A stretch of DNA of 64,000 bases, taken from the NCBI RefSeq assembly GCF_019649055.1, contig NW_026570336.1:1-64000 (forward strand), read 5' to 3'. Below are positions 1-12,267 of this stretch, one piece after another (within the stretch, counting starts at the first letter, position 1; each line of letters begins with the position of its first letter). The notes under the pieces are model-generated. The model saw nothing but the letters and a program-made list of their open reading frames with translations, did not search any database and had not been told where the DNA came from. The translations under genes were made by a program, and so were the position numbers. Source of the DNA: Paramacrobiotus metropolitanus (taxonomy: Eukaryota > Tardigrada > Eutardigrada > Parachela > Macrobiotidae).

Positions 1-32
1 TTGGAAATAGCCACTCAGAACATTTATTGCAG

Positions 33-3000
33 GTCACTGCAGCTGCAAAACAAATGACTAATGGAGAATATGTAAGCAGTGGCACACGATGATAATACCT
101 GAAAAAGATGCAATTTGTGACGTTAACCTTTATAATCTGTTCTGCTACTTATTATCTGTATCGCAGGTCTATATTGCTGTGGAAAGTATGAAAAATAAAA
201 TGCTCGGACTTATGCACTGGCGCTACAATGACAGCAACGACGAGGTATAAATCTGTTGACCTTTGCTGATTTTCTGTACACTACCAATGCAGGCAACAAC
301 CGCACGTGCAGCACGCGTTTTGCAGGTCGCTTTTCAAGCTTTCCAATCGCTTCTGGTCGTCCAACCGCGAAATATCTACGATGGTCCCAACCCAACGCTT
401 GGGTGAATTCGTCAAAAGATCGCAGAGGGATTACAATTTCACTTATTCGCTTGCCGATCAGGTATGTGGTCACTGTGGGGGAGTTGTTCGTTGATAACGG
501 CAACGTACGAATAAATGTTTTTGAAAGAAATGTTCCTGTAATCGTTTATAGCCGTTTATCACGCTGGTGGACACGTATTTGGCAGTTACAAGTGTTTCCC
601 AAGTAAACATCAAATTGATTTGCGTTGTAAATTTCAAATGTCCAGATTCCTGTTTTTTTCAATTTTTTTCAGGCGCTGAATGATTCTTTATCGGCTGGAG
701 AAAACCCAGCTGATTTAACAGGGATCACGTTGGTAAAGTACATGTTAAACCGAACCTTCACGGATGACAACGGGGGCGGCACCATCTACGTGGATGGTAA
801 TGGGCAGCGGCGGGCTGATTTCATAATATCATATTTCACATCCGGCGGCAGCCGTCAAGTAAGTACGCACACGCTCAAATGCATTCCTACGTGTTTCCCA
901 TATAACAACATCCGTTTTCGCACTTGGGACGTTTGGCGCTAACTTGCCATTCTTACCATGCACGAACAGGTTTCAGTGTTTTACTCCATAAAACATTCAT
1001 TTTCAGCCGTTTATGCAAAAACTCGGAAAATTCGATGACCTGGAAGAGGTCACCAGGTTGACCATATGGGCTAACGCGACCTTCCCGCCACCAAACGAGC
1101 CATTCTGTGGCTACATGAATCAGAAGAAAGTGTGCCAACCAGAGCGTAAGAACCGTCAACTAGAACCAGTTAACAAGAATTTGGTCGTGTATGTGTATGG
1201 GCCACAGGTGACACTCGCTTGATACGAAACACCATACTTAGTCTGGTTGGAGCAATGGTAATAGTCGCGGTCGCAATGACGGTTTACATAAGGTGGGTCA
1301 ATAAAATAAATTTAAGACTTGCTGATACAGCTTCTCAGTAGGTTTAAAGCAACCTCGGGGTAATGTAGGAAAAGCGGAAAACCGTGGAGCGCATATTGTA
1401 CGACCCGTGGTGGCAGGTGACCATTGCCAGCATTCCGTTGCGAAACGCCACCAATCGTCCGTCTCGACATTCTTCGCTCCTGGTCCAGGGAAAAACGTAC
1501 ACGATGACTCACAGACAAATGAAGTGGTGAATATTAGCACCACTTAGAATGCGCTTAGGTCGTCCTTTAATCATCCGTAAATGACCCATTGCTCCATTTT
1601 CAGCAAGAATCGAACCAATCATTTGCCGTCTACCGTGGAAAATCCGTGCGGATGGTAAAGATAGGCCGGCGTGACTACAGCGTAACATTCCAAGAAATGT
1701 CCACACATCATAGCCTACTGGTTCTCTTACGAAAGGTAGCACACATTGCACCACTGAACGCCTCAGAAAAAAATAGCACTGCCGCAAAAACGTGTGAGCT
1801 GTTTTTAAGTTCTACAGATTAGAACATCAAAATCTCTGCCGGTTCCTGGGAATAGCCATATCCCTGGACAAGTCTGGCGTCTACACGATCTGCGCGGCGA
1901 CGGAATGTCCACCGCGCGGCACACTCCGCGATATACACAGCAGTCTGGCCACCAGAGATTTTGCTTTTATAAGCTCGCTCATCGTCGATTATCTCGAGGT
2001 AAGTATTATCCATAAAGGTACTTACTGCAACTGCCAAATTTCTTCTTCAGGCGCTGTGCTTTCTGCATCAATCTCCACTGCGCTATCACGGTCGCATCAC
2101 ACCGTTAACGTGCTGGATTGACAAGCACTTCACACTGAAAATAACCAATTACGGATTCGACCGGTTAAGCATTGAGCTGTGCACCAGTTGCGAGAAAATG
2201 GAGCCTGTCAGTGACAGTGAACTCACCGAGCCACTGTACTGGCTGACTCAAGAAAAGCCGAATCCCGATGATACCAAAGCCATGCAAGCGCTGGATGTAT
2301 TTTCATCCGGGTTCATCATCTATGAGATCCTCACCAATGGAGCGTTATTTCACAAGTTTCAAGCATTGACTAAAGGTTACCTTTATGTGCGGTACATGCA
2401 CAGGCACTAAACAACTGTAATTTACTCTAATGTTTTTTAGACGAACTAAACGAGTTGGTCTCGAAATGGCAACCTTTACCACGGCGCAGTTGAATTCACG
2501 AATTTTGCCGCTTTCGAAAGTCTGCTGCGGTCATGCTGGATTGCCGATCCACAGCAGCGACCCAGCATGCCGCGTTTGCGGTCGCGCATCGCCGACATCT
2601 CGCCGTTACTCACGCTTAGTCGGACGAAATTAATTGATAAGATCTACAAGCGCCTCTCGGATTATTCCGAAGATTTGGAAAATTTGGTAGCAAACAGGAC
2701 ATACAATTTGCAGGAAGAGATGAGCAAGTGTGATGCGATTATTGGTCAATTTTTACCACGGTATGTTTAGAATGGCAAACTTGATCATCGATAATTACAA
2801 AGTGCTATGTTTCGCGGCCATTAGACTGTTCTGATCGCATTCGATTATTTCCGTTAATTACAGGTCAATCGTGAAGCAGTTACGTGTGGGTCGTGACGTG
2901 ATGCCTGAGCTGTTCGACTCAGTGACGGTGATGTTCACGGACCTGTCGGGTTTTGTGGATTTTGTTGAGGCGAACAGTCCGGAAAGTACGATCAGTCTGA

Positions 3001-3684
3001 TCGGAGACACGGAGGCCTGCTTCGACCGGCTGTCAACGCGATGCGATGTGTACAAAGTGGAAGCTGTTGGAGATTCGTATTTGGTTCGTAAGCATGCGCT
3101 ACATGAGTACAAACGGACAATAATGAGACTATCTAGCTAGTTATGGATTGGTAGGTGGCCAGCGGATTGCCAGAAAGAATTGGTGATAACCACGTTCAGC
3201 GGATTGCCTTTTTCGCTTTAAAGCTTATGGAATTCGAGTCGCAGCTGACCTTTCTTAGAGCATTACGGTTTAAGGTTGAATTGCATTCTGGTAGGATTGC
3301 AGTGTTTGTAGATTAGCAGTTGTGCTGTAAGTGGAATAAGGGGCTGATTGCCTGATCTATTTGCAGGTCCCTGTGCGGCGGGTGTCCTGGGACTGAGAAG
3401 ACTACGCTATTGTTTGTAAGCATACTCGCAGTAATGATAACTGGGAAAGCTCGTTGGTCTATGTGCACACCTTCCTTTGCAGGTTTGGGGACACCGTCAA
3501 TTTAGCCTCGCGAATGTGCAGTCAGGGTCTGCCGGGACGTGTACACGTTAGTTCGGAATCCAAAACCTTACTGGAAAATTTTCCCGAATACAGCGTCGAT
3601 CGCCGGGGAACACTGGCCATAAAGGGAACATTCGAGATGACCACGTACTGGCTGACTGGATGCAATAGACCATATGATTATTAG
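33..3684 (+). CDS. Receptor-type (membrane) guanylate cyclase, 3' part, about 15 exons, with frame breaks
   Basis: The family converts GTP to cGMP at the plasma membrane. Inferred exons: 33-71, 167-244, 326-461, 673-858, 1007-1145, 1208-~1296, 1369-~1526, 1604-1735, 1818-1998, 2051-2375, 2441-2760, 2864-3083, 3155-3290, 3367-3415, 3483-3684. They encode, in order: ligand-binding ectodomain (MTNGEY, then NRTF and DGNGQR); one membrane helix (about 1222-1290); a kinase-homology domain with HG instead of HRD and NYG instead of DFG, so a pseudokinase; a dimerisation helix; and a cyclase domain. Both metal Asp (FTDLSGF, VGDSYL), the guanine-selecting Glu (KVE) and Cys (RYCLF), and the Asn and Arg of GDTVNLASRM are present. 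The 5' end lies outside the window. Two coding frames shift by +1, inside exon 326-461 (stop near 404) and at about 2488 (TGA 2491-2493); the 1735/1818 junction is also out of phase. Either a young pseudogene or indel errors. The family call is secure; some splice sites are weak. Confidence 0.85.
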
Positions 3685-4650
3685 AAAAATTTTGCCCTTC
3701 TGATGCATAACATTTACACTGAAAATGGAATTAAGTGAACACTAGGGGCATGGTTTGTAACTGCGAGCACGTTATGGACGTCCTGTATCTTTATGGAACC
3801 CAGAGGGTTCCTATAACATAATATTTTTTAACAATTAAACATGTGTCCTAGCTCATGTGCCTGTGACGATAATTTAAATATACTTATACTGTAAGTAAAT
3901 TGTAGGATAACCGCTGCCTAAGAAACTCCTTTGTTCGTTTCTAGCAGGCTAGCAGCTATACCGTTTTTAATCTTCTTCCCAAGCTTTTTGGTTCCGTCAC
4001 CCCAAGGTACGTAAATACTGCAGGAATTAAATGATATCTTGGTTGCGCGCATCTGTGTTCTGCCAGTTTTCTCCCTGGCCGGTATACGAAACTGCGTGTG
4101 TAACTACGCCCGTCACATCCAGGGCTACTGGTTTTGCGGGTTCCCAGGTACAAGTGTGATCGGATTCGGCGTCTTCTGGTCATTCACAGGCAGACCTTTT
4201 GGCTAAATTCTTGCCAGGAAAACCGGCCGTCTTTAATTCTTAATTGAACTCCCCGCTGATACCATCGTGTCCGGACAGTCTTCTCGCCGATCGTTTACAT
4301 GCCCGTGGAGTTTCAGATCATCGACTATCCCCGCCTAATACGCATACGTGAAGTGTAGCGATTGTTTCTCCCAGACGCAACGCAACATTTTTACGGAAGT
4401 CGCTGTTTTCTACCAAGTTAGCGAGGCATGATGCGGGCAGAGCATCAGTGCAAGGATGCACAGTAAACCTGATCCTTAATCTCATCCGTTTATTTGCTGA
4501 TTCTGCAGTAGTTCAGTTTACTGATTGTGTAAACATCTACCACCTCGTTAGGAGAATAGCCATAGTGCTTCAGACTGACAATATCGTACCCGAAACCATC
4601 GCGGCAGTACTGCAGGCCGTCGCATACACCTTTGTCAACTGCCCGAAACA
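3685..4650. other. Intergenic, no gene seen
   Basis: AT-rich spacer between the cyclase stop codon and the first chemoreceptor start. Short open frames here lack family similarity and splice structure. It presumably holds the cyclase 3' UTR and the receptor promoter, but I see no clear TATA box or AATAAA close to either gene. Confidence 0.5.
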
Positions 4651-6067
4651 ATGGACATTGACAAGGTTACGTCTGTTGCATTCAATGCGATTTTCCAATT
4701 TTGGACGTTTATCCAACAAATTTCCTGTGTCGGCCTCCCGGAATTTTATGGTTTGGATGGCAAATCAGCGCCCCGATTCGGGGTTGCAGCATACACGGTG
4801 TACCTGTTTGTATTAACGACCAGTAAAATCGTAATGTTATGTGCACTGGTTGTACCCCTAAGTGTTCTCCGCTTGACGGGAACTCTGGAGAATCTCGTGG
4901 AAGTTGTCTGCTACAATCTAGTGGACATCTTCGCCTTTCTGATCGGGTTTACCATGCTCTACAACTCCAGAACCATCATTACTATTCAGACGCACATTCT
5001 CCAGATGGCGCAAGTGTATCAATGCGGTCGCGATGTCGCCACTGTCGTCATCACTGGCATGTTCTCTCTATCCCTCTTCGCGTATATGATCTATCAAGAT
5101 TTTATTACCTTGTGGTATGCACATAAATCACTGCTGCGCGAGTATCCGAACTTCTTCGCTGTATTCCCTGATTTTCCTCGGACATCCGTTTTGTGGTTGT
5201 CGTATGCAGTCCACATAATCTTCCTCATTCTGATTAACGGTTATTACGCGGTTGTTGCGCAGTTTGTTACTATCTGCATCGTCGCCGGGCTCGGGTTCAC
5301 GGCCATGCGCCGAAAACTGAATGCGCTGTTGGCAGCAGAAAAAACCGATAAAGCAGCAGTGATAGCACTGCTTGACGATCACGCGACATTGCGCCGCGCC
5401 ATACAGAAGCTGGACGCGTGTATGGGCGTGTTCTTCTTCTGTTTATACGCGCTGATTATTATGCTGTACATGTGGGTCATCAGTAGTTTGCACACTTACC
5501 GGCCTGACCTTACTCTACTGCCGCTAATATTCGAGGCATCCTTGGTGGTTGCTGTTACCGCCTCGGCGATTTTTGTCGCGGAGCAGGTAATACGGAAACT
5601 AACTGGATTACTAGCTTTAAACTAGTTTTTCTTGCGAATCATAAAGTCTGCTTCATATAGGCCGATATTTCCTTTGAGCTGCAGATGTTAGTCGACAAAG
5701 AAGAAAGCGACTCCAACAAAATGGACTCTTTTATTCGGTTATACGAAATTACCAGTCATCCAACGGTCTTCAGCGTTGCCCGTATGGTCTCTATCGACCG
5801 AGTGTTTGTGGCCAGCGTGAGTGAAATTCGTAGCGCTGTATTGATTATTCCGGGCTGGAGAATCATCAAATTTTGCAACAGCCAGCAGACATTTTGTGCA
5901 ACTAGCCTAAATTATACCACTTATTATTGTAGGTTATTGGACTGTTCATTTCTTATGGAGTTCTTGTTACTGAACTCGGAGACAACAGTACAAACGGCGC
6001 CAGTCAAGCTTGGTCTTTAGCAGACGCCGTTAAAATAGAAATTTCCAAATTAAACTGCACCTGTTAA
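4651..6067 (+). CDS. Gustatory-receptor-like seven-helix chemoreceptor, intact, 3 exons
   Basis: Exons 4651-5586, 5661-5816 and 5933-6067 join in phase 0 to give 408 residues, a usual length for the GR superfamily. Exon 1 carries six hydrophobic segments, GTLENLV after the second, and the loop LLREYPNFFAVFPDFPR; it ends EQ just before a gtaata donor. Exon 2 ends with the stretch around FSVARMVSIDR and VFVAS. Exon 3 starts the last helix (GLFISYGVLVTELG) and ends in a short polar tail. Insect GRs are known to have phase-0 introns near the C terminus, the last one before helix 7, and the layout here matches. Introns are 74 and 116 bp. Met 4651 aligns with the start of the tandem paralogue at 6930. 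The role is inferred to be ligand sensing at the plasma membrane; the ligand is unknown. Assignment rests on topology, exon structure and paralogues. Confidence 0.8.
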
Positions 6068-6929
6068 TCTGCGTAACGTTAGTTAAAAATTAGACATTGT
6101 AAGCTCACACGGAAACTGCGTAATCGTAATTGGAAGACTAAGATGATTTAAATCACTGACGTAAGAAAAAACACTGACGTAAGAAAAAACTAATTTATCG
6201 CTTAAACTTTTCCAAATATCTTATTTCCTAAAGAAGAAACTCCAAAGCTAACATAGCAAAAAAGCACTGCAACATATTATAGGATATTGTTTTTCTCACT
6301 CAGCTCAATACCAGAGCGTGTGGTTTACCTTGTCTGTGCGCTAAAGTATTGTTGAAAACCTTTGGTACATATTTATAACAAACGTCAAGGTGGGTAAACT
6401 TGACCGACCCGTTAAATTCTCACATAGTTATTTCGTCAGTACTACTGTCAGCTGTAACTTGTAAGTAGCCTGTAACTTCCTACCAGTTTTAATGCAGTTG
6501 TCAGCCGCTGACAGACAAAAATATCGATAATTTTCATTAGCTGGTCTGTAGAAACAGTTGAAATGTGTGAAAAGCACTGACGAGAAAAGCATGATAAGTA
6601 CCTATTATAAAAATCGTAAAACCATATAGATCCCTAGTACAACCCTAGTACAGCACTTCCACGGTGGTGATAGTTTAAATGCAAAGGTACATCAATGCCA
6701 CAACACCAAACAGTAGGTCTACTATGTTAGCTACTATTTCGGCAATTTTCTATTACGGACATTTGATCCTTTCGCTCATTTGTTGGCTTGCTGACTGAGC
6801 AAGAATTCAGACTCAGCTTACTGGCTGGTTTAAACATCCCATTCACGATGCAAAGTCTTTCGAAAATGTTTGCGGTGGGCGCCTAACTGACGGCTGCAGG
6901 ACGCCGCGCTATGCCAGATGTGTGGGACC
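6068..6929. other. Intergenic, with an 18-bp tandem duplication
   Basis: Spacer between the tandem chemoreceptor copies. The only structure seen is an exact 18-bp direct duplication at 6154-6189 (cactgacgtaagaaaaaa twice). No convincing open frame, TATA box or RNA gene. Confidence 0.5.
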
Positions 6930-8481
6930 ATGGCTCTCGTCGAAGTCACTTCTAGGTTACTTAATCTACTCTTCCGATTGTGGACCACTCTGCTGCAGAC
7001 TTGTGGTCTGGAGATCCCGGATTTTTCGGGATCACGGAACAGGCATTTGTCGAGATTCTGGACTATATTCTGGATTCTGGCGTATATGTTGTATGCGGTG
7101 GTTTTGACAATTAGTAAAATCCTAATGATCTGCACACTAACCGTCCCCTCGATCGTTCTCGGCTTAACGGGAACCCTGGAGAACCTCGTGGACGTTCTCT
7201 GCTACCGTCAAGTAGACATTTTCTCCTGCTAATTACGGTTTCCATTCTGTATCACTCCAGAATCCTTACCGCGATCCGGATGCGCATTCGCCAGAGGGCG
7301 CTAGTGTATCAGTGCGGCGGCAGGGTGCCGGCCGTTTTGTTGACCGGCATGTTCTCGCTATCGCTCCTGGGATATATGCTTCACTTTAATTTTACAGGAA
7401 TCAGGACGGCGCGAAAAAATTTGCTACGCGATTACCCGACGTTTTACGCTGTATTCCCGAATTTCCCGCGAAAATCCGTTGTGTGGTTATCGTATGCGGC
7501 CACCATACTCTTTCTTATTCTTAGTAACGGTTATTACGCGGCCATTGCGCAGTTTGTGTACATCTGCATCGTCGCCGGGTTCGGGTTTTCGGCAATGCGC
7601 AGAAATCTGAATGCGCTGTTAACAACGGGGAAAGGCGATAAAGCAGCCGTGGAAGCCGTGCTAATCGATCATGCGGCTCTCGGTCGCGACATACAGAAAC
7701 TGGACCGCCGTATGGCGGTGTTCTGCTTCTGTCTGTACGCGCAAATTATCATGCTGTACATGTGGGTTATCAGCAGCGTGCAGAATCTGCATACGTACTC
7801 GGCCCAAGGTATGTTGCCGTCGCTGCTATTCGAGACATTCCTGGTGGTCGCCGTTACCGCCGCGGCAATCTTTGTCGCAGAACAGGTAATATGCATTATG
7901 CAGCACCTGAAACCTTGCGAACCGAAAATCATTCATTCGTAACATAATAACTTCAACCGCATTTATTATTCACCGTTTTAATTTACTGATAAAAACATTC
8001 CCAAAGACCTTTGTGCACTGAAAAGCAATCGATAAAAATAATCCAGCCATCAAGAATATTTGATTGCTAAAACTTCCACAAAGAAGTTTCTTCGGTTGAA
8101 TCATTTGCTGAAACGTATCACATCAATAACGATTCATCTGTATAACGATCTGTAATTCTAATTTACTGAGAACAAAGTAAGGAAAAAGCATTTGATGAGC
8201 ATTGATTGGGCCCATTGAGTATTGATTGTCGAGTTAAGAAATTCAAGAAAACTCCTTAACGATAGATAACATTATTTTTGACAGTAAAACTGGATGAACT
8301 GATTTGCTGTGCCTTCTTTCTTCAGGCGGACATTTCCAGAGAACTGCAGGCACTGGTCGATACGGAAGAAGACGACACCAGTAAACACGATTCCTTTATT
8401 CGGCTATACGAAATCACCAGTCAGCCCACGGTCTTCAGTGTCGCCAATATGGTCACCATTGACCGGATATTTGTGGCCAGC
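6930..8481 (+). pseudogene. Second GR-like chemoreceptor, frameshifted and without its last exon
   Basis: This is a tandem paralogue of the gene at 4651. It shares GTLENLVDV, a VYQCGG motif, the AVFPNFPRKS loop and the EQ|gtaata exon end. Met 6930 has a ccATGg context; an in-frame ATG also lies at 6918. Exon 1 is 6930-7885 and exon 2 is 8326-8481, which is 156 bp, the same length as in the intact copy. The frame breaks at about 7215-7225: reading runs into TAA at 7230-7232, while the homologous residues continue in the next frame, consistent with one missing base. A good gtgagt donor follows exon 2 at 8482. No exon matching the final helix can be found before or after the foldback element at 8731-9376. 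An open stretch after 8581 (MLVTTTVLY) is hydrophobic but does not align. A recent pseudogene is most likely; an assembly indel could explain the frameshift but not the lost exon. Confidence 0.7.
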
Positions 8482-8730
8482 GTGAGTCAGAACTGCAGTG
8501 CTTCATGAATTGTGTCAAAAGTTTTACCAAAGTTTGCCAAATTTAAACGACTGAGCGCTGCATGAGGACCACATTCTTTTAGATGTTGGTTACCACCACT
8601 GTTCTATATACAGTATGTTATTGTTATTATTGTTTGCTTGCTTATGTTTCCTGTTTCTTTTCTCATGAAAAAACAGAATCCAACCAAAAGCAACCTCGTC
8701 ACCAGCCTCATCTGGTGCATGTTTCATGGT

Positions 8731-9376
8731 TTAAGGGAAATGGCCCGGTACATGGTGTAAAAATGGGATACATACACCAAAACTTTCGCTTTCGCGCACT
8801 CCGAAACACTTTTTTGTAATACTTTATGTCATTCTAAAGCTAAATGATTTGTATACATTGTTCTGAAAAAAAGTTTGCGCGCGCAACATCCGGTTGCCGA
8901 GATCTGCCGAACTAAAATGGTCGAAAAGTTTAAATGCATTGTTGTGTACCAAAAGTCTGGTTTTTACCCGATCTTCTTGAAACTTTTGTAAAACCTGTGG
9001 CTATGAGTTCAAGTGAACCAATTTCAGGTTCAGCATTTTTCCCGATTTTTAAATGAATTTCAAAAATTTAAAAATTTATTTTAAAATTATGGAAAATGTT
9101 GTGAACCTGAAACTGGTCCACTTTCGATTTAATGGCCATGTGTCTTTATTGAAAAGTTTCAAGATGATCGAGCAATAACCAGACTTTACAACAACATTCT
9201 TTTATTGACCATTTTAGTTCATATCTCGGCAACCGGATGTTGCGCGCAAACTTTTTTCAGAACAATGTATACAAATCATTGTAGAGACATATAAAAAAAA
9301 GTGTTTCAGAGTAAAAGCGAAAGCTTTAGTGTTTGTATCCAATTTTTGACGCTATGTGCCGGGCCATTTCCCTTAA
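8731..9376. mobile_element. Foldback MITE with about 275-300-bp inverted arms and TTAA ends
   Basis: The arms 8731-9032 and 9102-9376 are imperfect reverse complements separated by an AT-rich loop of about 70 bp. Both ends read TTAAGGGAAATGGCCCGG when read inward, so TTAA lies at 8731-8734 and 9373-9376. TTAA target duplications are typical of piggyBac-class transposition; that assignment is inference, because no transposase is encoded. The element lies 250 bp past exon 2 of the broken chemoreceptor. Confidence 0.8.
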
Positions 9377-12267
9377 AATCCACGTAAATGTCCCGACTTG
9401 CTTTTCATTTCGGCATAGCACTCTGACATAGATGCCAGCTCGCTCCACATAGATAACTTCACGTCGCGTTCATAGTTATCGTCATGGCAGTTCATCTGCT
9501 ACCACGGTAATGGTTGTTTTGCGTTATCTCAGTGGACTTTAATCCCAACAGTTTACCCGGCAACAGTCGGGAAGGCATCGTCATGTAATGGACTAATGTA
9601 TAGGTCCTGCAACGGTGTGCAGGCCTAACGGAAAATCGGTGTTACAATACTATTCCTGCAGCACTGTTACTGTAGCGGAATCAGTAGCCATGTTGCTGTA
9701 TTATCCTTATCACCAAGGCAACTGCTGTACTCAGAACAGCGGCTTAGTGTTAAGATACGACAGCTTTCGTCCTGTCTCCAGAGGTGCAAGCGCGACGGTA
9801 TCCTTACAATTGTTAATTTCTCTTAATTTTTAAATCGTAATAAAAACCGCTCGACGTTGGCTTATCAACGATATCCGTGCCTGTACTCTGTAGCTGAAGC
9901 GATACTTCATGTAGTGCAACAACTGATCAACGGCTAATCGACAGCTCGCTGACCGATATCTTGCTGACCGATAACCTGCTGACGACTATTTGCTGACCGT
10001 AGAAATGTTTACCATACAATTTGCTGATACACTAAATTGTTGGCTGACATTTTACTGGCCGACGTTACGTGGACACACCGACAACTTGCCAAATACAAAT
10101 TTAGTAATTTCCATGTGGGGCAAACATTAGGATGCTATTGTGTGCATTTCGTTGACCGACAAGTAACCTTTCATTCAGCAAACCAGATTCAGCAAGATGT
10201 CGTCAGCCAGTTTGTGGAAAAGCGAATTGTCGGTCAACGAGAAAATGTGGCAGCACGTATAAGAAGCTGATTCGGAACGGTTATTCAACTTCATAATTTC
10301 TGAAAATGTTGCTAGCACACAATCAGTTCATCCTGTACAGCGTTAAACGAAATACAACGTGAGCAAGTGAATTATAGCCGGCACAAAAATTTCAAAAGGT
10401 CACACGTCAAAATTTGACGTCTGCACAAAGCGCTGCAATAAAAAAGAATGGCATAATATGTTAAAAATACGATCACCACACTTGTTGAAGGCGCACTGCT
10501 GGAATAAACTTTGCGACTGAATAATTATGGTGTTTTAATCCTTTAAGGGGATCACTAGAAGTAGAAAGCGGGTGTAGGAAAACGGGAATGGTTTGCAAAC
10601 GATGGCTTAATATTAACGTTAGACTGCAACCGATGAACCCCCCGGCCCCCAGGGGCTAAAAAGTATCTGGGAAGGTAAAAAAAACTATACAACTGTATTA
10701 CCATGCATCTGGCCATCGTTTTCACATCATTCCAACTATCATTCTCGTTTGTGAAGTCCACTATGAAGCTTCAGCTGTCGTTACTACTACCGTAATACGC
10801 CAATCATTACTATTGCTATGGTGCCCGTTTTACAGTATATCCCCCACACGTCTAACGTATTTACACGTTCTTAACTTTAAGGTGAGAACTGTGAAGTGCC
10901 AAAAATAATTAAGACCAACAGGAGGTGCCAATACAAATTAACGAGGGAGATACTGCGATAGCTATCGATAAAGCGCTATTAACTTCTCGCTGAAAGACGG
11001 TTGCGAAATCTCGCATCCGTACAGGCGCGCCGTATAGCTCTGTATGGCGTCTGCTGACGTTTCGATGGAAATCAGCCATCATATCTGTGCTGGCTTTTCA
11101 GGGATCCCTAAACTCGAGTTCTTTATCTGGGGCTATTTTGATTATCAAAGAAAATAGCTGAAATTCTAAGGATTCTAATGGTACCAAGTGTATGCTAATC
11201 TGACGCGGACGTGTTCGGGTATCTCCCTCGTAAGCTATCTATTACAGTCCTACTTACGCATATTGGCACAATAGGCGAATACTGCGAATGCATATACAGA
11301 CCAAAACGAATTTATCTCCACGTAATCTGTCCCACTATGATCCTATCCAACTTGATCAAGTCCATATTCATACTCATCGGTAACGACAGCTGCCGAAATA
11401 GTTCGGCATTCAAAAATTGCGCCGCACTCACAGCCCGGTATAAAGGCGCGGTATTAAATCGTGTCAGTGCAGCAGGTTTTCCGTTTTAGCACTGTCGCAC
11501 GCCGCTCAGCAGAATGTTACTCTACCGCTTGAATTCATTAGTTTGTGTATCATGATTAATCATGTATCATGTGTATCATGAAATTTTCGCCGTTTATGTA
11601 CACTGTGAATGCAATGGTGTATACATATAAATATTAGGCGCCGGTTTTTGTGAAACAACAACGAAGTTTAAATGCACGTACAATAAACAACTGCGTCGAA
11701 CCGGCACCAAAGCAGATTGTTGGACCTGGTCTGTAGTCAAAACACGATTTTGAAGCTTGTTACAAAAGTAACACAAACACAACCACACAAACAGCCATTG
11801 TTTCTGCAGAAATAATCTCGTAATGTTTTATACAAGCAGTTTCCAAATTTCCTTCTGGCCCGAAACTGCTTGTCGTCAATATTCAATAATACGGCACGGT
11901 GTGAAGTGCTGCTGGCACTGCGTATGTTTAACTAGCACTGCTAATAATATTATAATTATGAATAAGTCTATAGCACCAATATTACTTTCGCTACTTCGAT
12001 ATTAGCTTTCGATTGATAAAAATGCTGCAGTATTGGTATCGTTATAGATGTTTTGTTATTCAGTGTTTGCACGCGGTCAGCCTAATTGATGCTACGAACT
12101 TAAATATGAAAACAATAATTTCCATTAATAAATTAAATTTGATTAAATAAAAATCCATAATTTCCATCTAAAATCCATCATGCTATCTACAATTTCCATC
12201 TAAAATTATAGATAGCACGCACTCTGTATTTAGCGCAAAGTTTTTTGTGCCGTCGTATGAAGTTTAT
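9377..12267. other. Long gene-free stretch
   Basis: No open frame here shows family similarity, a signal peptide or splice support. Around 9950-10080 there is a loose recurrence of gctgaccgat-type words, too diverged to call a tandem array. The stretch becomes AT-rich after 12060 as the satellite approaches. Confidence 0.5.
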
